This document shows, piece after piece, positions 53,057 through 61,509 of a stretch of DNA of 63,528 nucleotides (position 1 is its first letter; each line of letters starts with the position of its first letter). Source of the stretch: an uncultured Clostridia bacterium (GTDB lineage: Bacteria; Bacillota; Clostridia; Oscillospirales; Acutalibacteraceae). A program made the position numbers and the translations under genes. The DNA lies in assembly GCA_947624835.1 (NCBI GenBank), contig CANQLX010000003.1, positions 1 to 63,528 of the forward strand, given 5' to 3'. The notes beneath the pieces were generated by a model, which was not told the origin of the DNA, did no database searches, and worked only from the letters and a program-made list of their open reading frames with translations.

Positions 53057-54223
53057 TTAAATTTCCGTAATTTTAACGTTTTCAACCGCTTCATTTATAA
53101 GCGGCTCATAATCGATCCGGTTTTGCTCTGCTATTACATTCTCGAGTACCGGGCGTGTCCTGGGATGCTTAGGTGTAAATACTGTACAGCAATCCTCGTA
53201 GGGCTGTATTGAAATATCAAACGTATCTATTTTTCTTGAAATCTCTATTATTTCTCCCTTGTCCATACCGATAAGCGGTCTGAAAACAGGTATTGTACAG
53301 GCATCGTCCGTGCATGCAATCGCTCCGATTGTTTGGCTTGCAACCTGCCCTAAACTTTCACCTGTTATAAGTGCCTGACATTCATTTTTTTGTGCGATCT
53401 GTTGAGCTATAATCATCATAAACCGCCGCATTATTATAGTGAAATATTCTTCATGACATTTATCTCGGATTTCTTCCTGCAGCTTTGTAAACGGTACGGT
53501 ATACATTGTCATTCTGCCACTGTATTCGGATACCTTTTTTAACAGCTCCGCAACCTTTTCTTCGGCCCTCTGACTTGTATATGGGGGACTCGCAAAGTGA
53601 ATTGCCGTAAGCTCTATGCCTCTTTTTGCCATCATATATGCAGCAACCGGGCTGTCTATTCCGCCGGATATAAGTATTGCAGCCTTGCCGCCGGTACCGA
53701 CCGGTATACCTCCCGCACCCTTATGAACCTCGGAATGTATATATGCTGCCTCGTCCCGTATTTCAACTGTAACAACGGCATCGGGATTATGCACATCAAC
53801 GGCAACCTCAGGAAAAAGCTCTGCAAGATATCCTCCGACCTCTCTTGAAATCTCTGGGGAGGTAAATGGGAATTTTTTATCGGAACGTTTTGCTTCAACC
53901 TTAAAGCTTTTTATCCTCGAAAAATGCCCCTCAAGATATTTACCTGTTGTTTCCTTAATTTTTTCGATATCCTTTTCGCAGACGCAGGCACGGGAAAATG
54001 CGGCTATGCCGAATATTTTTGATATACAATCCGCAGCATCATCCATATCCGTATCATCAAATATCGGCATTACTGTAATAATAGACTGTGCATTTTTTAC
54101 CTTAAACGGTCCGATAGGGTGAAGACGGTGCTTGATGTTTTTAACAAGTCTGTCTTCAAAATTTTTTCGGTTAAGTCCCTTCAAAACTATTTCGCCGAGT
54201 TTTATTAATATTACCTCTTTCAT
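53057..54223 (-). CDS. thiI: tRNA 4-thiouridine synthase ThiI
   Basis: A 388-residue cytoplasmic enzyme that puts sulfur on U8 of tRNA (and in some species supports thiazole synthesis). An N-terminal ferredoxin-like and THUMP region is followed by the adenylation P-loop motif ILISGGIDSPVAAYMMAKRG near 185 and the cysteine-bearing CQALITGESLGQVASQT. The C-terminal rhodanese domain of E. coli ThiI is absent, as usual in Firmicutes. MKEVILIKLGEIVLKG is the normal start; a GTG at 54238 is also open. The adjoining cysteine desulfurase would supply sulfur. Confidence 0.93.
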   Translation of the reverse strand: MKEVILIKLGEIVLKGLNRKNFEDRLVKNIKHRLHPIGPFKVKNAQSIITVMPIFDDTDMDDAADCISKIFGIAAFSRACVCEKDIEKIKETTGKYLEGHFSRIKSFKVEAKRSDKKFPFTSPEISREVGGYLAELFPEVAVDVHNPDAVVTVEIRDEAAYIHSEVHKGAGGIPVGTGGKAAILISGGIDSPVAAYMMAKRGIELTAIHFASPPYTSQRAEEKVAELLKKVSEYSGRMTMYTVPFTKLQEEIRDKCHEEYFTIIMRRFMMIIAQQIAQKNECQALITGESLGQVASQTIGAIACTDDACTIPVFRPLIGMDKGEIIEISRKIDTFDISIQPYEDCCTVFTPKHPRTRPVLENVIAEQNRIDYEPLINEAVENVKITEI

Positions 54224-54266
54224 ACCCTTTCTTATCACCCTTTACACTAATACACAATAGATTTTA

Positions 54267-55409
54267 TCACATTCTGTTCGTTCTTGCAAGTGTCAAAAGA
54301 GCATCTCCCAAGAATTTTATAAGAATATCAATATCTTCCTTGGTATTTTCCTCCGAAAAGCTTATTCTTATTGCTGAATCCGTTATACTGTCCGGCAATC
54401 CGATAGATTTAAGAACATGGCTTTTCTGACCCTTGGCACAGGCGGAGCCGCTTGATACATAAATCCTTCTGTCAGCAAGAAAATGCAGAAGTGTTTCAGA
54501 CCTCAGACCGACGGCGGAAAAGTTTATTATATACGGCAGACCGCCTTCGTCCGAATTTATTACTATCCCCTCGGTTTCCGCAAGCTTTTTTCTGCAATAT
54601 GTATTTAACTCACTTATAAGCTCCGTCCGTTCTTTTCTTCTTTTAAGATCCTCAACCGCCGCACCCATCGCACATATTGCGGGACACGCCTCCGTTCCGG
54701 GGCGAAGCTTTTTTTCCTGAAGTCCTCCGAAATGTATAGGAAGTATTCGCACGCCCTTTCTGACATACAGTGCCCCAACACCCTTCGGTGCGTGTATTTT
54801 GTGTCCGCTTAGGGTAAGTAAATCTATACCGAGCTTTTTTGGGATTACGGGCATTTTCATAAATGCCTGGACCGCATCTGTATGAAACAGTGCGGGTGAA
54901 CCTGATGCCTGTATTGCATACCGTACACATTCTATAGGCTGAACAGAGCCTGTTTCATTGTTTACAGACATTATACTGACAAGTATTGTATCCTTTGTTA
55001 TTGCCGATTTTATGTCCTCGGATCGTACTTTCCCGCTTTTATCAGGAGTAAGGTACACTACCTCAAAGCCCTCTTTTTCTAGCCTTTGCATGGATTCCAT
55101 AACGGACGAGTGTTCTATCGCTGTTGTAACTATCCTGTTTCCTCTTCTTTTCAGAGCATTGGCGGCACCGAAAACGGCAAGGTTGTTTCCCTCTGTTCCC
55201 CCGGAGGTGAAATATATTTCTCCCTTTTCAGCTCCGAGCTCATCGGAAATTATTTGTCTTGCTTTTTGCATTTCGTGTTCGGCTTCAAGTCCCTTTGAGT
55301 GAAGTGATGAAGGGTTTCCGTATATTTTTGTCATCATTTCCACAGCTTTTTCGACAGATGCAGAGCATACCTTCGTTGTGGCACTGTTATCAAGATATAT
55401 CTCTTTCAA
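54267..55409 (-). CDS. Cysteine desulfurase (IscS/NifS-like, partner of ThiI)
   Basis: A 380-residue PLP enzyme that takes sulfur from cysteine as a persulfide. IYLDNSATTKV at the start, TSGGTEGNNLAVFG, the PLP lysine in LSGHKIHAPKG near 200, and the persulfide cysteine in SSGSACAKGQKSHVL near 325 are present. The start is TTG 55409 with AAAGG upstream. First gene of the minus-strand operon; together with ThiI it forms the s4U pathway. It resembles the NifZ-type dedicated partner seen in Bacillus. Confidence 0.92.
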   Translation of the reverse strand: MKEIYLDNSATTKVCSASVEKAVEMMTKIYGNPSSLHSKGLEAEHEMQKARQIISDELGAEKGEIYFTSGGTEGNNLAVFGAANALKRRGNRIVTTAIEHSSVMESMQRLEKEGFEVVYLTPDKSGKVRSEDIKSAITKDTILVSIMSVNNETGSVQPIECVRYAIQASGSPALFHTDAVQAFMKMPVIPKKLGIDLLTLSGHKIHAPKGVGALYVRKGVRILPIHFGGLQEKKLRPGTEACPAICAMGAAVEDLKRRKERTELISELNTYCRKKLAETEGIVINSDEGGLPYIINFSAVGLRSETLLHFLADRRIYVSSGSACAKGQKSHVLKSIGLPDSITDSAIRISFSEENTKEDIDILIKFLGDALLTLARTNRM

Positions 55410-55517
55410 AAAAACACAACCTTTGAAATTTAAAAATTTTATTTGTTTTTTATAGTGTATAAAAATCTTTTTGTATGGAAAAATAATTAAAAACCATATA
55501 AAAGGATGGTACTATAT

Positions 55518-55961
55518 ATGAATGTAACGATTGAAGAATATTCCTCAATGGTAAAAAAAGCTTCGCCGAACAGCCGTATCCTTCGGGACTGTCTGGGTGC
55601 TTTCCTTATCGGCGGTCTTATATGTGTCATCGGTCAGGCAATGACAGATAGCTACAGCCTTATCGGCTACGGTATCAAGGATGCTCGCTGCCTTACAAGT
55701 GTGACCCTTGTATTTTTGGGTGCATTGTTTACAGCCTTTGGATGGTACGATAATATCGCAAAGCTCGGAGGTGCCGGAACACTCGTTCCGATAACCGGAT
55801 TTTCCAATGCCGTAGCTTCGCCGGCTATGGAATTTAAGAGTGAAGGCTATATTCCGGGTCTTGGTGCAAAAATGTTTATCATAGCAGGTCCGGTGATAGT
55901 ATACGGTACTGTTGCCTCAGTATTGTATGGGTTGGTATTGCTTATTATAAAATCTGTATAG
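55518..55961 (+). CDS. spoVAC: Stage V sporulation protein AC (SpoVAC)
   Basis: A 147-residue membrane protein, one of the SpoVA components that form the dipicolinic-acid/ion channel of the spore inner membrane. EEYSSMVKKASPNSRILRDC, AFLIGGLICVIGQ, GWYDNIAKLGGAGTLVPITGF and EGYIPGLGAKMF are highly characteristic. AAAGGATGG selects ATG 55518. SpoVAD and SpoVAE usually follow, but a terminator-like hairpin and an unrelated gene come next, so it is an orphan here. Confidence 0.9.
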   Translation: MNVTIEEYSSMVKKASPNSRILRDCLGAFLIGGLICVIGQAMTDSYSLIGYGIKDARCLTSVTLVFLGALFTAFGWYDNIAKLGGAGTLVPITGFSNAVASPAMEFKSEGYIPGLGAKMFIIAGPVIVYGTVASVLYGLVLLIIKSV

Positions 55962-55988
55962 GAATAAATCGGAAGCAGCAGGGCAGCA

Positions 55989-56042
55989 GCAGACGGCAGG
56001 CGGAGTATAAAGTTCCGCTGCGGCTCTGCATCTTTTGTTTTT
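55989..56042 (+). terminator. Probable terminator after spoVAC
   Basis: Two stacked short stems (GCAGA 55989-55993 with TCTGC 56025-56029; GCGGA 56000-56004 with TCCGC 56014-56018) are followed by TTTTGTTTTT. Confidence 0.6.
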
Positions 56043-56073
56043 AGGATAAAATCTCCTCTTATACAAATTTTTC

Positions 56074-56102
56074 TTGTAAAATTATTCGAATTATGGTATT
56101 AT
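56074..56102 (+). promoter_or_regulatory. Promoter of the flavin reductase-rubredoxin gene
   Basis: TTGTAA (56074-56079), 17-nt spacer and TATTAT (56097-56102), 52 nt before the ATG. Confidence 0.7.
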
Positions 56103-56153
56103 ATAGCTAAGATTTATACGAAAGAGTAATTCTTTTGGGAAGGGGTCATTAAA

Positions 56154-56798
56154 ATGTATGATAAGATACTTTCTTCGCTCTCTTACGGTATGTTTGCGGT
56201 GGGCGTACGGGGGGACAAGGCACCCAATGCCTGCATAGTAAATACAGTGATGCAGATTTCGTCCTTACCTATGACGATAGCGGTAAGTATAAATCATAAC
56301 AACTATACTAATGAATGTATAAAGAAATATGGTGAATTTACCGTCAGCGTTTTATCTGAGGAAACCACGGGTACCGCTATCGGTGCACTCGGCTATACAT
56401 CAGGCAGGGATACCGATAAGCTTGCAAATGTTAAATATAAGATCCTTAGGGAGGGTGCTCCCGTTATTCAGGAAAACATTTGCTGTTGGTTTTTATGCAA
56501 GGTAGTAAATGTTGTTGAAACAGTGACTCATACTATTTTTATTGCTGAGCCGAGGGCAGGGAGCGAAAAAATTAACCGTAAGCCCATGACCTATGATTAT
56601 TATCGCAATGTTATAAAAGGAAAATCACCAAAGTATGCTCCTACCTACATTGAGGAGGAGGTTGAAAAAGCAGAAAAGTACGTATGTAACATCTGCAAAT
56701 ATGAATACAGTGATGAGCTTGTTCCTTTTGATGAACTGCCGGATGATTGGGTTTGCCCGATATGCGGGGCTCCCAAGTCAGTATTTAAAAAGGAATAA
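56154..56798 (+). CDS. Flavin reductase-like protein fused to rubredoxin
   Basis: A 214-residue cytoplasmic redox protein. Residues 1-155 are an FMN-binding flavin-reductase-like domain ([31 protein letters not shown]). Residues about 172-214 are a rubredoxin with both iron-binding CxxC pairs, [10 protein letters not shown] and [14 protein letters not shown]. The loop between them is shorter than in free rubredoxins. This is the architecture of the high-molecular-weight rubredoxin (Hrb) of anaerobes, which passes electrons from NAD(P)H to flavodiiron proteins for oxygen or NO reduction. AAGGGG precedes ATG 56154. Confidence 0.92.
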   Translation: MYDKILSSLSYGMFAVGVRGDKAPNACIVNTVMQISSLPMTIAVSINHNNYTNECIKKYGEFTVSVLSEETTGTAIGALGYTSGRDTDKLANVKYKILREGAPVIQENICCWFLCKVVNVVETVTHTIFIAEPRAGSEKINRKPMTYDYYRNVIKGKSPKYAPTYIEEEVEKAEKYVCNICKYEYSDELVPFDELPDDWVCPICGAPKSVFKKE

Positions 56799-56837
56799 CT
56801 TTATTCCTCACTTAGTTTAGCATAAAGTTAAGCTGAT

Positions 56838-56880
56838 GTCAAGGAAACTTGTCAAATTTCATTTTAAACTTGTCATTTTT
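56838..56880 (+). promoter_or_regulatory. Repeated TTGTCA-type element upstream of nadA
   Basis: AAACTTGTCA occurs twice as a direct repeat about 23 nt apart, with a third related TGTCA just before. It could be an operator for a NAD-biosynthesis regulator or a promoter region. No clear -10 is paired with it. Confidence 0.35.
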
Positions 56881-56939
56881 ATATGGCAATGATAATGGCA
56901 GGCTTTCATTTAAATAAAAGGAATACGGAGAATGTGATT

Positions 56940-57857
56940 ATGACTGTAAGAGAAGTTCAGGATGAAATAATAAGGATTAAAAAGGAAAATGATGTGTGTA
57001 TACTTGCACACAGCTATATGTCACACGATATTGTCGAGGTTGCGGATTTCACCGGGGATTCGTATGCACTGAGCAAATTTGCGGCGACTGTTCCAAATAA
57101 AAATGTACTTATGTGCGGGGTAAGGTTTATGGCGGAAACGGTAAAAATGCTTTCTCCGGAAAAGAGAGTAATTCTTTCAAGTCCGATTGCAGGCTGTCCC
57201 ATGGCAGAGCAGATGGATAAGGAGCTTATTGAAGGAATAAAGGAAAAGTATTCCGATTATACTGTTGTTGCTTACATAAATACCACGGCTGAATTAAAGA
57301 CAGTATGTGACGTGTGTGTTACTTCGTCAAGTGCGGTAAAGATAGTAGGGGAGATAGAGAATAAGAACATTTTGTTCATCCCCGATTGCAATCTCGGTGC
57401 ATATGTTGCGGGAAAGCTTTCCAACAAGAATATAAAGCTCCTACAGGGAGGATGTCCCGTTCATGCGGCTGTTACGAAGCGTGATGCCGAAACCGCAAAA
57501 AAGCTCCATCCTAATGCGGAGATGCTTGTTCATCCGGAATGTATACCTGCAATCGTTTCAATGGCGGATTATGTTGGCTCGACATCAGGTATAATCAATT
57601 ATGCGAAAAATTCCGGGGGAAAAGAATTTATTATCGGAACGGAGAATAGTATTTCCGAACATTTGCAGTATGAATGTCCGGATAAGAGCTTTTATCCGTT
57701 GTCACAGGGACTTATTTGTAGAAATATGAAATCCACGACCCTGATTGATGTTCTTAACTGTGTCAGAGGCAACGGGGGAGAGGAAATTTTTCTTGACAGC
57801 GAAACTATATCAAAAGCAAGAAAATGCATAGATAAAATGATAGAAATGGGTGGCTGA
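56940..57857 (+). CDS. nadA: Quinolinate synthase A
   Basis: A 305-residue iron-sulfur enzyme that condenses iminoaspartate with DHAP to quinolinate, for de novo NAD synthesis. ILAHSYMSHDIVEVADFTGDS near the start (IxAHxY…vaDxxGDS), the cluster cysteines in VLMCGVRFMAETVKML and CTVxxSSxVK-like VCVTSSSAVKIV, and PDCNLGAYV and MLVHPEC are typical. Upstream in-frame ATGs are possible; ATG 56940 with CGGAGA is chosen. No nadB or nadC is seen within this window. Confidence 0.92.
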   Translation: MTVREVQDEIIRIKKENDVCILAHSYMSHDIVEVADFTGDSYALSKFAATVPNKNVLMCGVRFMAETVKMLSPEKRVILSSPIAGCPMAEQMDKELIEGIKEKYSDYTVVAYINTTAELKTVCDVCVTSSSAVKIVGEIENKNILFIPDCNLGAYVAGKLSNKNIKLLQGGCPVHAAVTKRDAETAKKLHPNAEMLVHPECIPAIVSMADYVGSTSGIINYAKNSGGKEFIIGTENSISEHLQYECPDKSFYPLSQGLICRNMKSTTLIDVLNCVRGNGGEEIFLDSETISKARKCIDKMIEMGG

Positions 57858-58181
57858 TGCCGTCGTAGGTACACAGTGACTTTATTTGGAGAAGCTAATT
57901 TGTACATGATAATACATTACACCAAACTGACAGGTATGTTGTTTGAGTCAAAAAATAAATAATTGTGTAGGGTTCCGCAGAAGTCCGCACAATACAGACT
58001 TACATATTCCTAAAGTAAGCTATGCTGCGTGAATGTACTTGACGCTTCTATTCCGGGCGAACACAGTGAGCGGAACGTTGATGGATAGCGGAGGTAAGCC
58101 GCCGACATATGTTAATATCATATAAAATTAAGAATTAATTGCCGTGTCTGCGGCTAAGTTCATGCATAAGGCGGTGAGGGA
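57858..58181. other. Gap between nadA and the VanY-like gene with inverted repeats
   Basis: No convincing gene. Short inverted repeats lie at about 57961-57990 (ATTGTG/CACAAT), 58050-58076 and 58088-58103 (GCGG/CCGC). The segment around 58030 shares a short stretch (GTGAA-GTACTTG) with the gap near 520, so a degenerate dispersed repeat is possible. Confidence 0.3.
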
Positions 58182-59006
58182 ATGAAAAGGGATGATATGA
58201 TTAAAGTCAAGTCTGCACCGGGCAGGAATAAACGTAAACCCGGAAAACAAAAAGGTGACTTGGTTATGACTCAGAGGGATCTCAGTGGTTTAAGAAAGGC
58301 AATGATTATATTGCCGATACTGATAATAGGAATAATCATTTTGGTACTTATAATAGGCATAAATCAATATAGCTCCATGTTTGATGATATTGATAGGGGT
58401 AGTTCTGTTGAAATCAGTAATACAGGGGAGGACAGTAGTTTTGATGAAAGTAAGCTGTTGCTCCTGATCTCACCTGACAGTCCGCTTCCCTCGGATTATA
58501 AAATGGATCTTGTTTCATACGGTAACTACCAATTTGACAGAAGTATTGTTGATTCCCTAGGTGAATTGATGGATGCGGCAAATAAGGAAGGAGTATCGCT
58601 GAAAATAAGTGGAGGCTATGTATCACCTGAGGTTCAGCATGAATTATATATGGATGAAGTAAGGCGGCTTATGGCCCGTGAAGGATATGTTGAGGCGAGG
58701 GCATTGGACGAGGCGGAAAAAAAAGTACCAATGGAGGATCATTCTGAATTTCAAAGCGGTCTGTCCGTTAAATTCGCATCATCAGACGGCGGAGATTTTG
58801 CCGAGAGTGATGAGTATCTCTGGCTTTATAAAAATTGTATAAAATATGGGTTTATATTGAGATATCCGCAGGATAAAGAAGGCGATACAGGTTTTGAGTT
58901 CGATCCCACGCATTTCAGATATGTCGGAAAGGAAAATGCCGCAAAAATGCGTTCAATGAATATGACACTTGACGAATATCTCATATATCTTGATTCAAGA
59001 GGATAA
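58182..59006 (+). CDS. VanY-like (M15B) D,D-carboxypeptidase fold protein with altered catalytic residues
   Basis: A 274-residue protein with a basic cytoplasmic N-terminus, one transmembrane helix (about 42-62) and an extracellular M15/VanY-type domain. The fold is recognisable from ISGGYVSPEVQHELY, NCIKYGFILRYPQDKEGDTG and DPTHFRYVG. Key positions differ from active VanY/LdcB: the zinc motif SxHxxGLAVD reads SEFQSGLSVK, so His is Phe and Asp is Lys; the catalytic Glu of EPWHxRYVG is Asp; and the substrate arginine of SGYRSxxxQ is Val. It is therefore probably not a peptidase, though it might bind peptidoglycan. GTGAGG precedes ATG 58182. Confidence 0.85.
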   Translation: MKRDDMIKVKSAPGRNKRKPGKQKGDLVMTQRDLSGLRKAMIILPILIIGIIILVLIIGINQYSSMFDDIDRGSSVEISNTGEDSSFDESKLLLLISPDSPLPSDYKMDLVSYGNYQFDRSIVDSLGELMDAANKEGVSLKISGGYVSPEVQHELYMDEVRRLMAREGYVEARALDEAEKKVPMEDHSEFQSGLSVKFASSDGGDFAESDEYLWLYKNCIKYGFILRYPQDKEGDTGFEFDPTHFRYVGKENAAKMRSMNMTLDEYLIYLDSRG

Positions 59007-59022
59007 AAAACCTAAAAAAACT

Positions 59023-59067
59023 TATAAAATCACGCACAGAGAGATGTTTCTGTGCGTGATTTTTATA
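59023..59067 (+). terminator. Terminator after the VanY-like gene
   Basis: A stem of about 18 bp (59023-59040 with 59049-59067) flanked by A- and T-runs, 17 nt past the stop. Confidence 0.9.
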
Positions 59068-59106
59068 ACCGCAGATAAATTTTACAATTCGAAAATGCAT
59101 TTTGTG

Positions 59107-59477
59107 TTATCTTTTACCGGAGGCATATTCGTTCATATTAATGTCGATAACCTCACGGTGAGTCTAAATAAGGGAATATTCATACTGATATTTTTTCCAT
59201 TGATTTCCCTGTCTTTTGTACAGTTTGTTGTATCCCCGGATTTTATAGGATTATTATTGTTAAGAATATATGGAGCTATATTATACACATGATATACCAC
59301 ACAATTTGGATCCATACTGTTAAAATGATATTGAATATCCGGCAGGAATATATTCATACCGACTGCATCCACAACTGCATCATCTGTTCCCTCAATTCTA
59401 AAAAATCGGTCATTGACACAGAAGTGTATGTGACGGTATTCGGTGATTGACAGCCATTTTATGATGCCTGTTGTCAT
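59107..59477 (-). pseudogene. Decayed gene, possibly DUF4261-like
   Basis: An open frame on the minus strand from ATG 59477 reads like a real protein (HIHFCVNDRFFRIEG, FLPDIQYHFNSMDPN, HVYNIAPYILNNNNPIKSGD). After SGD its sense is lost. In another frame coding sense resumes as WKKYQYEYSLI, meets a TAG, and goes on as THREVIDINMNEYASGKR to a stop at 59107. One frameshift and one CAG-to-TAG change would explain this. From memory the ending resembles DUF4261 proteins; a search is needed to confirm that. Confidence 0.6.
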
Positions 59478-59535
59478 AATATATGAGGCTTCCGTTTTGA
59501 AAATTTACTGTTTCCTTCTGTATAAGCCCCGTAAA

Positions 59536-59634
59536 TCAGATTTTCGGAACCTTATCAAACTCAAATACGTATCTTTCGATAAGCTGCTTTGCACGTTGTT
59601 TGTCCGCTATTGTACTGTAACCCCGTGTTGTCAT
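59536..59634 (-). pseudogene. Small ORF, possible upstream remnant of the decayed gene
   Basis: A 32-residue frame (MTTRGYSTIADKQRAKQLIERYVFEFDKVPKI) ends 58 bp before the pseudogene on the same strand. It may be the broken N-terminal part of it or of another lost gene. No ribosome binding site stands out. Confidence 0.35.
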
Positions 59635-59652
59635 TTTATGCTGATGCTTATT

Positions 59653-60531
59653 CTATATTGTGATTTTTGAACAGGCTATAGCAAGAGATCCGGGCCCTAT
59701 ATGACAGCCGATACTGAGTGAAAGAGGAGCCGTATGTACATCGTATCCCGGGAAAGCTTCAATGGTATCATTTTTCCAGCTTTCAACCTCAGAATACGGC
59801 ATATCGGAATAAGCAATATGCAGTGCCATACGTTTGTGCTTGCAGTATTTTGCAAATCTGCCTGAAAGGTCATTTTCCATAGCCTTTAACATTGACTTTT
59901 TTGCCGATGCGACTCCGCGGCATTTTGAATATGCATCCAGCTTATCTCCCTGTATCTGCAAAACGGGCTTAAGATTCATAACACTGGCTATAAGTGCTGC
60001 CGCAGCAGTTATTCTTCCGCCGCGCTTAAGAAAGCCGAGGTCGTTTACCATTATATAGATACTTGACTCGTCAGCATCCTTTTCAAGCTCCTCGTATATA
60101 TATTTTGCACTCATACCTCTGTCGGCCATTATTTTGGCATCAATGACAGACTGATATTGTGTGACGGATATTCTTCTGTTATCGACCGTATATACCCTGC
60201 CTTCATAATTATCGGTATGGGAAAGACCGATGGCAGTCTGACAGGAACTACTGAGACCCGATGACATGGGAATATAGACAACCTCAGCATATTTTTCAAG
60301 AGCCTTATCCCATAGCTGTGATATCTCGGCCAAAGACGGCTGTGTTGTTGATGCCCTTGTACCGGGCTTTTCTATTATTTTATAAAATTCCTCTTGAGTA
60401 ATATCAATTCCTTCCCTGTAGTTCGTTCCGTTTACTGTAAAGGACATGGGAAGGAGAAATATTCCGAGTGAATCAGCCTCGTCCTGTGTTATGCCGCTGT
60501 TGGTATCGGTAGCTATAGCTGTTCTTTGCAT
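59653..60531 (-). CDS. DegV family fatty acid-binding protein (FakB-like)
   Basis: A 292-residue cytoplasmic protein that binds one fatty acid and, with FakA kinase, presents it for phosphorylation. The start RTAIATDTNSGITQDEADSL, the lipid-site RASTTQPSLAEI, PMSSGLSSSCQTA and the C-terminal IGCHIGPGSLAIA are the family's signatures. Normal length. It is the last gene of the pyrC-pyrF-degV run, 33 nt after pyrF. No fakA in view. Confidence 0.93.
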   Translation of the reverse strand: MQRTAIATDTNSGITQDEADSLGIFLLPMSFTVNGTNYREGIDITQEEFYKIIEKPGTRASTTQPSLAEISQLWDKALEKYAEVVYIPMSSGLSSSCQTAIGLSHTDNYEGRVYTVDNRRISVTQYQSVIDAKIMADRGMSAKYIYEELEKDADESSIYIMVNDLGFLKRGGRITAAAALIASVMNLKPVLQIQGDKLDAYSKCRGVASAKKSMLKAMENDLSGRFAKYCKHKRMALHIAYSDMPYSEVESWKNDTIEAFPGYDVHTAPLSLSIGCHIGPGSLAIACSKITI

Positions 60532-60563
60532 ACTTCATGCCCCCTTGTATCAGTGGTTCGGAG

Positions 60564-61484
60564 TCAGCCTATACAGGAAACGATCTCATCTCTCATGTGG
60601 ACAGCTTCTCTTCTTGCTGCCTGTGCATATTCCGTTTGATCACAGTTTTCCTTCTTCCACGCACACATAATTCCCCTCGAGGAATTTACTATCGCACCTA
60701 TACCGTCTTCGTCAAATGCAGGAGCAACATCCTTTGCTCCGCCACCCTGGGCACCGTAGCCGGGAACAAGGAAGAAGGTGTGGGGGAGTGATTTCCTCAG
60801 TTCACCGAGCTGTTCGGGATATGTTGCACCTACAACAGCACCGACAGCAGAATAACCTGTCCTGCCTACTGTATCCCTGCCCCAATTTTCACACATATCT
60901 CCCATAGTGTGATATATTGTAAGACCGTCGTCAAGCCTTCTGTCCTGTAATTCTCCGGACGATGGATTAGAGGTTTTTACAAGCACAAAAATTCCCTTGT
61001 CGTCTGATTTGCATATTTCAAGTAATGGACTTATACCGTCCGTTCCGAGATATCCGTTTACAGTGAGAGCATCCGCACCGAAAGCTTCAGCCGTTTCATT
61101 CCCAATATCTGTTTTTCCGATATGGGCAGCGGAATAGGCCTGCATCGTAGCACCAATATCGTTTCGTTTGGCATCCGTTATTACAAACATACCCTTTTCT
61201 TTTGCATATGCTATTGTTTTTGCAAGTGTACGGACACCCTGCCAGCCGTACATTTCGTAATATGCAGCCTGCGGTTTGATTGCGGGGACTATATCATAAA
61301 GTGCATCTATAAGTCCTTTATTAAACTGTAACAATGCTTCCGCAGCACCATCAAGTGTCTTTCCGTATTTTTTATAGGCTTCCTCCCTGATATACTCCGG
61401 TATGTACTCAAGCTTCGGGTCAAGTCCCGCAACCGTTGGATTATTTTTTTCTCTGATTTTCTGAATAAGTCTGTCAAATGACAT
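60564..61484 (-). CDS. pyrF: Orotidine 5'-phosphate decarboxylase
   Basis: A 306-residue enzyme that converts OMP to UMP in pyrimidine synthesis. GGAGG selects ATG 61484; a longer frame overlaps pyrC. The catalytic DAKRNDIG lies near 95, with TVAGLDPKLEYIP at the start and FFLVPGYGAQGGGAKDV near 225. It belongs to the longer (type 2) OMP decarboxylase family. It is encoded next to pyrC, 26 nt away. Confidence 0.94.
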   Translation of the reverse strand: MSFDRLIQKIREKNNPTVAGLDPKLEYIPEYIREEAYKKYGKTLDGAAEALLQFNKGLIDALYDIVPAIKPQAAYYEMYGWQGVRTLAKTIAYAKEKGMFVITDAKRNDIGATMQAYSAAHIGKTDIGNETAEAFGADALTVNGYLGTDGISPLLEICKSDDKGIFVLVKTSNPSSGELQDRRLDDGLTIYHTMGDMCENWGRDTVGRTGYSAVGAVVGATYPEQLGELRKSLPHTFFLVPGYGAQGGGAKDVAPAFDEDGIGAIVNSSRGIMCAWKKENCDQTEYAQAARREAVHMRDEIVSCIG

Positions 61485-61509
61485 TTTGTTTTCCTCCGTT
61501 ACATTTTTA

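Noticed and set aside
57961-58110. Possible tRNA or riboswitch in the nadA-vanY gap
   Set aside because: Inverted repeats are present but no cloverleaf, no T-loop GTTCGAAYC and no known aptamer core could be assembled.
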